Assembly (NCBI GenBank): GCA_024643585.1 | Contig: JAHEMP010000005.1 | Coordinates: 2,546-30,866, forward strand | Length of the DNA stretch: 28,321 nucleotides | Origin: Crocinitomicaceae bacterium | Lineage (GTDB): Bacteria > Bacteroidota > Bacteroidia > Flavobacteriales_D > Crocinitomicaceae | Direction of reading: 5' to 3' | In this document: positions 1 to 7,325 of the stretch, in pieces | How positions within the stretch are numbered: the stretch's first letter is position 1 | How the letters are laid out: the number at the start of each line of letters is the position of its first letter | Position numbers and translations under genes: made by a program | The notes under the pieces: generated by a model | What the model was told of the DNA's origin: nothing | Databases searched by the model: none | The model's input: the letters and a program-made list of their open reading frames with translations, nothing else

Positions 1-246
1 ACATACAGCGAAAACGATATATGGAATTTCTGTTTCGACACCCGCAAATTGATTGAATACTAATGCTAATATTAAAAGTGTAACGATGGGTTGAACAAAC
101 GCCCACAAGAAACCAATTGTTGTTTGTGCATATCTAACCCTGAAATCTCGCCAAGAAAGTGTCCAAAACAAGTCCTTATATCGAATTAACTCGCGAAAAT
201 CAGGAAACAAATTGTTGTTATTGGAATCTATTATTTTACTTCCCAT
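1..246 (-). CDS. ABC-2 type polysaccharide export permease, N-terminal part
   Basis: Partial gene: the ATG is at 246 on the minus strand and the frame stays open for 82 codons to the window edge. The product starts MGSKIIDSNN and continues through RYKDLFWTLSWRDFRVRYAQ and TTIGFLWAFVQPIVTLLILA. This is the typical N-terminus of Wzm/TagG-like permeases: a cytosolic amphipathic stretch with the conserved W-R-D-x-R-V-R-Y-x-x-T core, followed by the first membrane helix. The family forms the inner-membrane channel that exports O-antigen, teichoic acid or capsule chains together with a Wzt-like ATPase, which would lie beyond the left edge. It sits 40 bp downstream of a polytopic membrane protein on the same strand, which supports a surface-polysaccharide locus. 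The family call is firm; the exported polymer is unknown. Confidence 0.85.
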   Translation of the reverse strand, partial: MGSKIIDSNNNNLFPDFRELIRYKDLFWTLSWRDFRVRYAQTTIGFLWAFVQPIVTLLILALVFNQFAGVETEIPYIVFAVC

Positions 247-286
247 TTTTTATTTAATCCTTAAAGGAATTTCAAATTTAATACAT

Positions 287-1636
287 TTAGTTGAACTCTT
301 TGTCTTGATTAACCCTATCTACTTTTGTAGAAATTCCAATAAGCAAAATGAAAAATGGTAATACAACGGCTTTAAATCGAACGAGAACACCAAATAGTCC
401 GGATGTGAAACCCACGGAAAATCCCATTATTAGTATGAATATTAAACTAAAATTTAATAATTCATTTTGACGAATGATTTTAACTTTTTCCGTAAAAGAA
501 TCCGTTATAAATTGAAAAGTCAAATAAATTAAAACTAAACTTTCGAGTCCATTAAGTAAAAGCATGGGATTTAATGCTTCCCAAATATACGGGCGATAAA
601 TTGCCGCCAAGATGGCAGAAGGGATGGATAGTAGAATAGATTGAACGCTATAATCCTGCATGAATATGGTGTATCGCTTATCACCATAGGTCGTGTTTTG
701 TGCGAAATCTTGCTGGATAATTATTAAGTCATCCATTATTTTTTGCAAATCGCCTCCTCCAGAACTTGCTTGAATATAAAACAAAAGAAAGCCCGCACTA
801 ATCATATAAAGGAGCAATCGGATACTAAATTTTTTGATTCGATTGTCATGTATTTTTCGTGTTATGTGTGATCCAAACGCCAAGATTAAGGCAGGAAACA
901 TAGCAACAATAACATGGATTCGAATATGATAAATTAGAAAAACACAAAAAAGCATTAAAATTGCCCGAGAAACACTTAGCTTTTCCTTTAAAAGGAATGT
1001 TTTTACTAAATAGGAACAAAGTAAAATCAGCGCTAAGTAAACGACTGTGTCTTTGGAAATTCCAAAACACCAAAAGCTAACGGAAGGAAGAAAGAGCACT
1101 GCGAAAGCAATGACGGAATCTTTGTGCAAATTCAGTTTGCTTAGGATATAATAAAAATACCATGAAATACCTCCACCAATCGTCGCCAGAATTATAGTTG
1201 TTGCCCAATAGCTATTAAAAGTAATGAAGCTGAAAAAAGACAGTACTTTACTTACGAAAAAGCTTTCGGGTTCTTTGTAAATCCAGCTGGGTGGGTAACC
1301 TGTCGTAGAATTAAAGTGAAGTCGTTGATTAAATATATCTGAGGGATTTACCATTTCCCATAAATAATCTTTGGGGGATTCCCAGAACAAGTTGTTCAAT
1401 TTTACGGCGCCATCCCAATAAGCAAATGTATCTCCACCTTGATAATAAAAGAGGTAAATAAAACTAAAACCAAGAGCAGCGAGTATTTTAAAAAAAATGG
1501 AGGATAGAAAATACTTGTTATTCTTTATGGATTGGATTTTTGCAAAATAAAACCAAGAGACAAAAAGCACTGTCAATAGCAACCATATGATTCCAGAAAG
1601 AATAGAAATTAAATCAAAATGGTTAAGATTTTCCAT
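287..1636 (-). CDS. Polytopic membrane protein, possible GT-C or polymerase-like protein of a polysaccharide locus
   Basis: The 449-aa product is almost entirely hydrophobic, with roughly ten to twelve predicted membrane segments. The first segment starts near residue 10. A loop following the second segment contains GGDTFAYWDGA (about residues 67-77), an early acidic loop like those in GT-C glycosyltransferases. Another conserved-looking stretch is PSVSFWCFGISKDT (about residues 184-197). No hallmark motif fixes a reaction, so the comparison with GT-C mannosyltransferases or EpsG/Wzy polymerases is inference from topology and from the neighbouring export permease. The gene lies 45 bp downstream of rlmH and 40 bp upstream of the permease, all on one strand, so the three may be co-transcribed. 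The start gives a short polar N-terminus before the first helix. Confidence 0.6.
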   Translation of the reverse strand: MENLNHFDLISILSGIIWLLLTVLFVSWFYFAKIQSIKNNKYFLSSIFFKILAALGFSFIYLFYYQGGDTFAYWDGAVKLNNLFWESPKDYLWEMVNPSDIFNQRLHFNSTTGYPPSWIYKEPESFFVSKVLSFFSFITFNSYWATTIILATIGGGISWYFYYILSKLNLHKDSVIAFAVLFLPSVSFWCFGISKDTVVYLALILLCSYLVKTFLLKEKLSVSRAILMLFCVFLIYHIRIHVIVAMFPALILAFGSHITRKIHDNRIKKFSIRLLLYMISAGFLLFYIQASSGGGDLQKIMDDLIIIQQDFAQNTTYGDKRYTIFMQDYSVQSILLSIPSAILAAIYRPYIWEALNPMLLLNGLESLVLIYLTFQFITDSFTEKVKIIRQNELLNFSLIFILIMGFSVGFTSGLFGVLVRFKAVVLPFFILLIGISTKVDRVNQDKEFN

Positions 1637-1681
1637 GTTTCCCTTAAAGAGCTAAAGATAAAATAATAGTTTTAACTAAAT

Positions 1682-2155
1682 TCAACTGTGATGGTAGGGT
1701 TCACCACGCAGAATAGTCATGGATCTGTAGAGTTGTTCAAAGAATATCATACGGACCATTTGATGTGAAAATGTCATTTTGGAAAGCGCAATTTTTCCAT
1801 TTGATCGATTATAGATCTCTTCTGAAAAGCCATAGGCACCTCCAATGAGGAATACAAGATTTTTGCCTCCTGCGTTAAATCGTTTTTGGAGAAATTCAGC
1901 AAACCCTTCACTGGTATTTTCTTTACCTTTTTCGTCGAGTAAAAAAACTTCGTCAGTGGTTTCGATTTTATTTAGGAATTCTTTCCCTTCAGCTATTTTT
2001 ATTTGGTTGATTTGTAAACTTTTTGCGTTTCGAATGTCGGGAATCTCAATTTTTTCAATATGAATATAATGCCCCAATCGCTTCAAATATTCACTTTCGC
2101 CATCAATTAAAAATGATTTCCCCGTTTTTCCTATGCAAATTACCTTTATCTTCAC
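1682..2155 (-). CDS. rlmH: 23S rRNA (pseudouridine1915-N3)-methyltransferase RlmH
   Basis: RlmH is a small SPOUT-class methyltransferase that uses SAM to methylate pseudouridine 1915 in helix 69 of 23S rRNA, acting on assembled 70S ribosomes. At 157 aa the protein has the usual family length. It starts MKIKVICIGKTGK and shows the expected blocks: FLLDEKGK near residue 72, FLIGGAYGFSEE near residue 102 (the SAM-binding trefoil-knot loop), and the C-terminal segment LSKMTFSHQMVRMIFFEQLY ending in EPYHHS, which supplies catalytic-site residues. It is divergent from the DUF4783 gene, with 90 bp between their starts. The 449-aa membrane-protein gene follows in the same direction after 45 bp. The assignment is firm. 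Confidence 0.96.
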   Translation of the reverse strand: MKIKVICIGKTGKSFLIDGESEYLKRLGHYIHIEKIEIPDIRNAKSLQINQIKIAEGKEFLNKIETTDEVFLLDEKGKENTSEGFAEFLQKRFNAGGKNLVFLIGGAYGFSEEIYNRSNGKIALSKMTFSHQMVRMIFFEQLYRSMTILRGEPYHHS

Positions 2156-2245
2156 GAAGTAAAAGTACTCTTCTTAACATATTTTTACAAATCCAATATT
2201 ACGGCAAGGTTTTTGCTTTAATTTAGCAACTATAATTGGTAAAAA

Positions 2246-2620
2246 ATGAGTTATTTCTATATTCTTTTGGCAAGTTTGGTTCTGTCTTTTTCAACTTCAG
2301 GCATACCTCACACTGAGCTCGAAAGAGCTTTCAATTCAAATGATGCAAATGCCATTGTTGACTTATCAAAAGAAAAGGTCTTAATGAATATTCTCGGAAA
2401 TGAAGGTGCCTATTCTCAATCACAAGCAAAAATTGTATTAAAAGATTTTTTCATAAAACAGCCAAAAGGAAAATTTTCCTTTATTTTTAAAGGAAAAGAA
2501 TCCGATAGCGGGTCTTTTTCCATTGGTAATTATGTTGTGAAAGGAACTACTTTTAGAGTTACTCTACATTTTAAAAAAATTGGTTCAGTTTTCCGTATTG
2601 AAACCTTGAACATAGAATAA
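2246..2620 (+). CDS. DUF4783 family exported protein
   Basis: A 124-aa protein with an N-terminal hydrophobic signal (MSYFYILLASLVLSFSTS), so probably exported to the periplasm. The mature part matches the DUF4783 family, which is largely confined to Bacteroidetes: a helical stretch (ELERAFNSNDANAIVDLSKE) followed by an alternating beta-rich region with FIFKGKE, VVKGTTFRVTLHFKK and a final FRIETLNIE. The overall pattern resembles a compact NTF2/cystatin-like fold, but this is inference. The family's function is unknown. It is followed by nadC after 25 bp on the same strand, with rlmH divergent upstream. Co-transcription with nadC is likely; a functional link to NAD synthesis is not shown. Confidence 0.75.
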   Translation: MSYFYILLASLVLSFSTSGIPHTELERAFNSNDANAIVDLSKEKVLMNILGNEGAYSQSQAKIVLKDFFIKQPKGKFSFIFKGKESDSGSFSIGNYVVKGTTFRVTLHFKKIGSVFRIETLNIE

Positions 2621-2645
2621 TTACGTTATAGAATTTCTAGTTTTC

Positions 2646-3482
2646 ATGATCGAAGAAATAATCGAAAATGCCTTGCGTGAGGATATAGGGCCAGGCGACT
2701 ATTCAACACTTTCCTGTGTGCCTGAAAATGCTAAAGGCTCAGCAAAATTAATAATCAAAGATGAGGGAATCATTGCTGGGGTTGAATTAGCGGTTAAAAT
2801 ATTTCATCATTTTGATCCTAATCTGAAAATTAATGTCTTGATTACCGACGGATCAGCTGTCAAATTTGGTGATATTGCTTTCACTGTAGAAGGTAGTTCA
2901 CGATCCATTTTAACAACTGAAAGACTCGTTCTGAATTTCATGCAGAGAATGTCAGGAATTGCGACAAAAACGCAAAGCATTGTTAAGATCATTGAAGGAA
3001 CTAATACGAAGCTTTTGGATACGCGAAAAACAACACCAGGCATTCGTTACATGGAAAAATGGGCAGTAAAAATTGGTGGAGGAGAAAATCATCGTTTTGC
3101 TTTGTACGATATGATTATGTTGAAAGACAATCATGTTGATTATGCTGGGGGAATTAAACAAGCCATTGAAAGAGCAAATTCTTATATTAAAGAGAATAAT
3201 CTCGATTTAAAAATAGAAATAGAAGTTCGCAACGAAGATGAATTGAAACAAGTTTTGGAAACAGGAAATGTAGACAGAATCATGCTCGATAATTTCACTC
3301 CAGAGCGTATCAAAGCAGTATTGCCATTGATTCCATCTAAATACGAAACAGAAGCATCTGGCGGCATTACTTTAGAAACCATTCGTGGATTTGCCGAAAC
3401 GGGTATTCAATACATTTCGGTTGGAGCTTTGACCCATTCGGCGAAAAGTTTGGATATGAGTTTGAAAGCGGTTTACTCTTGA
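2646..3482 (+). CDS. nadC: Nicotinate-nucleotide pyrophosphorylase (carboxylating), quinolinate phosphoribosyltransferase
   Basis: NadC converts quinolinate and PRPP to nicotinate mononucleotide, CO2 and PPi, the last step of de novo nicotinate nucleotide synthesis. The 278-aa protein has the full family length. Visible motifs in order are REDIGPGDYST (N-terminal domain), TERLVLNFMQRMSGIAT (about residues 90-106), DTRKTTPGIR (about 123-132), GGGENHRF, DNHV, EIEVRNEDE, the metal/phosphate-site DNF, EASGGI and VGALTHS at the end of the TIM-like barrel. The arginine and lysine residues that bind quinolinate lie in the DTRKTTPGIR block. Its stop codon ends at 3482 and the convergent thiD stop begins at 3483, so there is no spacer for a terminator between them. 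Confidence is high. Confidence 0.97.
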   Translation: MIEEIIENALREDIGPGDYSTLSCVPENAKGSAKLIIKDEGIIAGVELAVKIFHHFDPNLKINVLITDGSAVKFGDIAFTVEGSSRSILTTERLVLNFMQRMSGIATKTQSIVKIIEGTNTKLLDTRKTTPGIRYMEKWAVKIGGGENHRFALYDMIMLKDNHVDYAGGIKQAIERANSYIKENNLDLKIEIEVRNEDELKQVLETGNVDRIMLDNFTPERIKAVLPLIPSKYETEASGGITLETIRGFAETGIQYISVGALTHSAKSLDMSLKAVYS

Positions 3483-4199
3483 TTATTTATGATAAGCCAA
3501 TAAACTCGTATTTGAAATAATTCTTTTCTCAACGTATCTTTTCGCCCTCAAGCATGCTTTAATCATAGGATATTCCAAAGCTAAATTAGCCAACAAAGCA
3601 CTCGAAAAAATACAACCAGTTCCATGCTTGGAAATGTCAGTTTGAACGTGGGGTGCAAAAGGGAATTTTTTTCCTTCAAAGTGCAAAACATCGTGACCAA
3701 TTTTCTCAGCATGACCACCTTTTATATAAATGGTGTTCGAAGATTTTGAAAGCCCAAGTGATTCATATTCAGGAATATTTGGTGTAATGATGAGGTTGGA
3801 AGAAGCCAAAGATTTTACAAAATTTAAAAATCGATTTAGATCAAATTCACCTCCGGCACTTGCACTCAATATTGGATCCCAAACAATGGTCGGTTTGTTG
3901 CATTTTTCATTTAGAACATGGATGATTTTTTCTAATAATTCACTGGAAGAAATCAAACCAATTTTGATGTATTGAATTTTGTAACGATCGATCAATATGT
4001 TCAATTGTTCTAGAATGATTTCGTCTGTAATCCAGTCAACCCTTTTGAAAGAATCCTCTGTTTGCAATGTATTTGCCGTAATCACAGCCAGTCCTTGGAC
4101 TTTATTTTGTTCGAAAGTTTTACAATCAGCCAAAACTCCGGCTCCACCACTCGGATCAAAACCAGCAATCGTCAAACAATAAGGTCTTACTTTTGGCAT
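3483..4199 (-). CDS. thiD: Hydroxymethylpyrimidine/phosphomethylpyrimidine kinase
   Basis: ThiD phosphorylates HMP and HMP-P to HMP-PP, the pyrimidine substrate of thiamine phosphate synthase. The 238-aa product is a ribokinase-fold kinase. The N-terminal GFDPSGGAGVLADCKTF block (about residues 13-29) forms the pyrimidine site, and the C-terminal KHGTGCIFSSALLANLAL block (about 190-207) carries the GTGC anion hole. The protein is slightly short for ThiD (commonly about 260-270 aa), mainly through a compact central region, but both signature blocks are intact. It is the last gene of the minus-strand thi operon, overlapping the preceding thiE/tenI-like gene by 13 bp and abutting nadC tail to tail. 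Confidence 0.95.
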   Translation of the reverse strand: MPKVRPYCLTIAGFDPSGGAGVLADCKTFEQNKVQGLAVITANTLQTEDSFKRVDWITDEIILEQLNILIDRYKIQYIKIGLISSSELLEKIIHVLNEKCNKPTIVWDPILSASAGGEFDLNRFLNFVKSLASSNLIITPNIPEYESLGLSKSSNTIYIKGGHAEKIGHDVLHFEGKKFPFAPHVQTDISKHGTGCIFSSALLANLALEYPMIKACLRAKRYVEKRIISNTSLLAYHK

Positions 4200-4765
4200 A
4201 TTTTCTGAATTTCGTTAAAAGCTTCGAGTGGATTTTTATTCATCCAAATTGTCCCCAAAACAGCAATGTTCTCAAATCCCAGCAGCCTTGCTTTCTCTAT
4301 TGTTGAGGCATCTATTCCTCCTAAAGCGACTGCTTTCTTTTTTAAAATTCCATCCCAATTGTGAATATCCCAATTTACGTTTGAAACATAATTTTTCTTT
4401 GAAATACTCTTAAATACAGGTGAACAAAAGAAATAATTAAAATCACCACCGAATTCAATTGCCTCTTTTTTGGAATGAAAGGAGGTGGAATCTTGTGTTT
4501 TTCCCTTATAATATTCTTCTCGTCTAGCTTCTTTGTAATGCAATCCTATTGAAGGAAAATTCAATTGTAAATCGTGAAAGTCATGAATCGAAATACGTGA
4601 ATAGAATAGAGGATTTATTTCTTGTAAATACTCAAAATAAGCCTCTTTTGACCAATTTATTTTCCGTAAATGGAAACGCAAAGTTTCATCCAAACGCAGC
4701 ATTTCCTGCACCAACATTATTTCGTTGGCAACGGAATATTCTGGCGATATAAGAATCAACTTCAA
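4187..4765 (-). CDS. Divergent ThiE/TenI-family protein, possible thiazole tautomerase
   Basis: A 192-aa TIM-barrel protein of the thiamine phosphate synthase/TenI superfamily. It keeps the superfamily landmarks: FHLRK near residue 31 (where ThiE has VQLR), IGLHYKE where ThiE has GVHLGQ, TSFHSKKEA for the S-x-H loop, CSPVFKSISKKNY for the G-P-x-F-x-T-x-K phosphate loop, and VALGGID near the end. The ThiE active-site signature (I-N-D-x-x-x-x-A) is degraded to SIHDFHDL. A canonical ThiE is encoded on the other arm of the locus, so this copy is more likely a TenI-like thiazole tautomerase than a second synthase; that is inference. It lies 6 bp downstream of thiC and overlaps thiD by 13 bp. Family membership is solid, the exact reaction is not. 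Confidence 0.75.
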   Translation of the reverse strand: MKLILISPEYSVANEIMLVQEMLRLDETLRFHLRKINWSKEAYFEYLQEINPLFYSRISIHDFHDLQLNFPSIGLHYKEARREEYYKGKTQDSTSFHSKKEAIEFGGDFNYFFCSPVFKSISKKNYVSNVNWDIHNWDGILKKKAVALGGIDASTIEKARLLGFENIAVLGTIWMNKNPLEAFNEIQKICQK

Positions 4766-4771
4766 ATTTAC

Positions 4772-6673
4772 TTACACCAATTTCTCGGGCTCCACATAAA
4801 CATCAGCTCCAGTTTCGATGAATGTTTTTGACATATCATCCATGCCTTTTGCTAAAGCTTCCTCTTCCTTCAATCCTTGCGCTTTCGCATAGTCACGAAC
4901 GTCTTGTGTAATTTTCATCGAACAAAAATGAGGTCCGCACATGGAACAAAAATGTGCCACTTTTGCATTCTCTGAGGGCAATGTCTCATCGTGGTATTCT
5001 CTAGCTGTATCTGGATCCAACGACAAGTTGAATTGATCTTGCCAACGGAATTCAAAACGTGCTTTACTTAAAGCGTTGTCTCTGTGTTGTGCACCTGGGT
5101 GACCCTTTGCTAAATCGGCAGCATGAGCAGCTAACTTATAGGTTATTACGCCGTCTTTAACATCTTTTTTATTTGGTAAACCGAGGTGTTCTTTTGGTGT
5201 TACATAGCAAAGCATCGCGCAACCGAACCAGCCTATCATAGCAGCTCCAATTCCAGATGTGATGTGATCATATCCAGGCGCAATATCAGTTGTCAGAGGT
5301 CCAAGTGTATAGAAAGGTGCCTCATGACATTCTTCCAATTGCTTTTCCATGTTTTCTTTGATGAGGTGCATTGGAACGTGTCCTGGACCTTCAATCATTA
5401 CTTGCACATCGTGTTTCCAAGCAATTTTGGTTAATTCGCCTAATGTCTCCAATTCGGCAAACTGTGCTTCATCGTTTGCATCGGCAATAGAACCTGGGCG
5501 CAACCCGTCTCCTAAAGAGAAAGCAACATCATAAGCCTTCATGATTTCGCAAATCTCTTCGAAATGCGTGTACAAGAAACTTTCTTTGTGATGTGCCAAA
5601 CACCATTTTGCCATTATAGATCCACCTCGCGAAACAATGCCTGTTAAACGCTTTGCAGTCATAGGGACATAACGCAGCAAAACTCCTGCATGAATGGTGA
5701 AATAATCGACACCTTGTTCTGCTTGTTCAATCAATGTGTCCTTGAAAATCTCCCATGTTAAGTCTTCCGCTTTCCCGTTTACCTTTTCCAAAGCTTGGTA
5801 AATTGGAACGGTTCCAATTGGCACTGGAGAATTTCTCAATATCCATTCTCTTGTTTCGTGGATATTTTTCCCAGTCGACAAGTCCATAATGTTATCCGCT
5901 CCCCATCGACAAGCCCATACTGCTTTTTCAACCTCTTCTTCAATCGAGGAAGAAACAGCCGAGTTTCCAATGTTTGCGTTAATTTTCACTAAGAAATTTC
6001 GACCAATAATCATCGGTTCGCTTTCTGGGTGATTAATGTTATTTGGAATAATTGCTCGACCTGCAGCTATTTCATCACGAACAAATTCAGGTGTAATCAA
6101 TCCTTTCGGCGTGTTTGCACCAAAACTTTCACCAGGATGTTGCTTACAAATCTCAATTACTTCGTCAATTTTTTGATTTTCACGGATAGCGATGTATTCC
6201 ATCTCAGGAGTGATAATTCCCTGTTTTGCGTAATGCAATTGTGTAACATTTTTTCCAGCTTTCGCACGCAAAGGTTTTTGGATGTGTTCGAAACGCAATT
6301 CATCCAATTTTGGATCGTTTTTTCTTTCCATCCCATAGTCTGAGGAAACGTCATTCAAGCGTTCTACGTCTCCGCGGTCCATTATCCATTGTTCTCTTAA
6401 TCGTGGCAACCCTTTTTTGATGTCAATTTCAACGTTTGGGTCAGTATATGGTCCGGAAGTATCGTATACCGTTACCGCTGGATTTATTTCTTTTTTGAAT
6501 TCTCCTTCAGCAAACATGGGTTTCGAATCGGTCAATTCAATTTCACGCATGGCAACGTTGATGTCGTGAATTTTCCCTTTTACATAGATTTTTTTCGAAC
6601 CTGTTAAGGGGGCTCTCGTGATTGTTTCTTCCGAAGGTTTATTTTCTTTTTTCATATTGATTGAATTAGCCAC
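4772..6673 (-). CDS. thiC: Phosphomethylpyrimidine synthase ThiC
   Basis: ThiC is a radical-SAM enzyme that rearranges aminoimidazole ribotide into HMP-P, the committed step of the pyrimidine branch. The 633-aa protein includes the extra N-terminal region seen in long bacterial ThiC proteins. Recognisable blocks include YDTSGPYTDP (about residues 69-78), GANTPKGLITPEFVR, NINHPESEPMIIGR, IEGPGHVPMH, GPLTTDIAPGYDHITS and GAAMIGWFGCAMLCYVTP. The C-terminal iron-sulfur motif CSMCGPHFC (C-x2-C-x4-C) binds the 4Fe-4S cluster. It overlaps the upstream thiS by 8 bp and is followed by the thiE/tenI-like gene after 6 bp. It is under the minus-strand TPP riboswitch. Confidence 0.98.
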   Translation of the reverse strand: MANSINMKKENKPSEETITRAPLTGSKKIYVKGKIHDINVAMREIELTDSKPMFAEGEFKKEINPAVTVYDTSGPYTDPNVEIDIKKGLPRLREQWIMDRGDVERLNDVSSDYGMERKNDPKLDELRFEHIQKPLRAKAGKNVTQLHYAKQGIITPEMEYIAIRENQKIDEVIEICKQHPGESFGANTPKGLITPEFVRDEIAAGRAIIPNNINHPESEPMIIGRNFLVKINANIGNSAVSSSIEEEVEKAVWACRWGADNIMDLSTGKNIHETREWILRNSPVPIGTVPIYQALEKVNGKAEDLTWEIFKDTLIEQAEQGVDYFTIHAGVLLRYVPMTAKRLTGIVSRGGSIMAKWCLAHHKESFLYTHFEEICEIMKAYDVAFSLGDGLRPGSIADANDEAQFAELETLGELTKIAWKHDVQVMIEGPGHVPMHLIKENMEKQLEECHEAPFYTLGPLTTDIAPGYDHITSGIGAAMIGWFGCAMLCYVTPKEHLGLPNKKDVKDGVITYKLAAHAADLAKGHPGAQHRDNALSKARFEFRWQDQFNLSLDPDTAREYHDETLPSENAKVAHFCSMCGPHFCSMKITQDVRDYAKAQGLKEEEALAKGMDDMSKTFIETGADVYVEPEKLV

Positions 6674-6866
6674 CAGCAGCAGCAGTAATTATTAAAATAT
6701 CGTCGTTTTCGTGAAGAATGGTATCATTCCATTTGGATTTTGACACAACGGAAGAGTTGATTGCTACGGCAATTCCTGTTTTTTCTAACAAGCTTTTTTC
6801 TGCCAACAATTGTCCCAAGTTATTTTCCTTTATGGACAGTTTTTCTCCATTGAATTTTATTTCCAT
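6666..6866 (-). CDS. thiS: Sulfur carrier protein ThiS
   Basis: ThiS is the ubiquitin-fold sulfur carrier whose C-terminal glycine is converted to a thiocarboxylate and donates sulfur to ThiG during thiazole formation. The 66-aa product has the expected length, begins MEIKFNGEKL and ends in ITAAAGG, with the essential Gly-Gly at the very C-terminus. It is the first gene of the minus-strand thi operon, about 40 nt downstream of the TPP aptamer, and overlaps thiC by 8 bp. The activating adenylyltransferase ThiF is not in this window, so activation must use a gene elsewhere. Confidence 0.95.
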   Translation of the reverse strand: MEIKFNGEKLSIKENNLGQLLAEKSLLEKTGIAVAINSSVVSKSKWNDTILHENDDILIITAAAGG

Positions 6867-6906
6867 TCTTCTAAAATATACTCCAGGGAAAACACAAAGG
6901 TCTTAC

Positions 6907-6983
6907 ACTTTTCCTTACGTCGGGTTCAACCGATTCAAGTTCCAAGGGTATTTCTCAGACTAATTTAAAGTCACCCCTAAAGT
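6907..6983 (-). ncRNA. TPP riboswitch (THI element) of thiS-thiC operon
   Basis: Reading the minus strand from 6983 to 6907, the aptamer shows P1 (ACTTT at the 5' end pairing with AAAGT at the 3' end), GGGGTGA, a short P2 hairpin (GACT/AGTC), the invariant CTGAGAAATACCC core, GAACTTGAATCGG, and the closing CGACGTAAGGAA. These are the THI-box elements that bind the HMP and pyrophosphate ends of TPP. The L5 loop reads TTGAA rather than the common ATAAT. No U-tract terminator is visible before the thiS start codon at 6866, so control may be at translation. The closing GGAAAA (6909-6914) can pair with TTTTCC (6887-6892) in the leader, a possible expression platform (inference). Confidence 0.93.
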
Positions 6984-7028
6984 TGCTGTAAAATTACGAA
7001 TTATTCTTAAATAAAATTTCAATTTTGT

Positions 7029-7137
7029 TTCCCTCCTTGAGGAGGGGCAGGGGAGGTGAAAAGCTGTAATTGTAATTTCTAGTCATTATTTGAAAATATC
7101 GAAAATCACCTCCCTCGATCCCCCCTCAAGGAGGGAA
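7029..7137. repeat. Long G/C-rich inverted repeat between the two TPP riboswitches (REP/MITE-like)
   Basis: The left arm is 7029-7059 and the right arm 7106-7137, separated by a 46-nt AT-rich centre. The outer 14 nt of each arm (TTCCCTCCTTGAGG and its complement) and the inner 9 nt (GGGAGGTGA and its complement) match exactly; only the middle differs. The left arm also contains a smaller palindrome, CCCTCCTTGAGGAGGG. The composition contrasts sharply with the AT-rich surroundings. Repeats of this CCCTCCTTGAGGAGGG type are familiar as dispersed intergenic elements in Bacteroidetes genomes (recalled knowledge, not checked). It occupies the divergent promoter region, outside both aptamers. Confidence 0.85.
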
Positions 7138-7194
7138 GACTTACATTTTTAATTTATTCTAAAATACCACTAAAAATATTTACCTTTACACAAA

Positions 7195-7278
7195 ACTTTT
7201 AGGGGTGTCTGACAAATCTGTCATTCTGAGAAATACCCTCATCACCTGATGCAGATAATGCTGCCGAAGGAAAAAAGT
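7195..7278 (+). ncRNA. TPP riboswitch (THI element) of thiE-thiG-thiH operon
   Basis: On the plus strand the aptamer begins with ACTTTT (P1, pairing with AAAAGT at 7273-7278), then AGGGGTGTC, a P2 hairpin (TGACA/TGTCA), CTGAGAAATACCC, TCATCACCTGATGC and AGATAATGCTGCCGAAGGAA. It agrees closely with the THI-box consensus, including the ATAAT L5 loop. The start codon of thiE is 47 nt downstream. AGGAA at the aptamer end can pair with TTCCT (7292-7296), with an inner CGC/GCG, giving a possible switch helix close to the ribosome-entry region. No U-run follows, which favours translational control (inference). Confidence 0.96.
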
Positions 7279-7325
7279 GAGGCGCTTGGCGTTCCTGAAA
7301 GTTTTGGAAGTATTAATACAGGAAA

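Noticed and set aside
6029..6343. 104-aa open frame opposite thiC.
   Set aside because: It is fully antisense to a highly conserved coding region and its translation has no recognisable features.
7150..7190. Promoter for the thiE operon at TACCTTTA (7181-7188).
   Set aside because: One mismatch to TAnnTTTG and no TTTG-like -33 box at 19-21 nt; left unannotated. The same holds for TAATTTTA on the minus strand before thiS.
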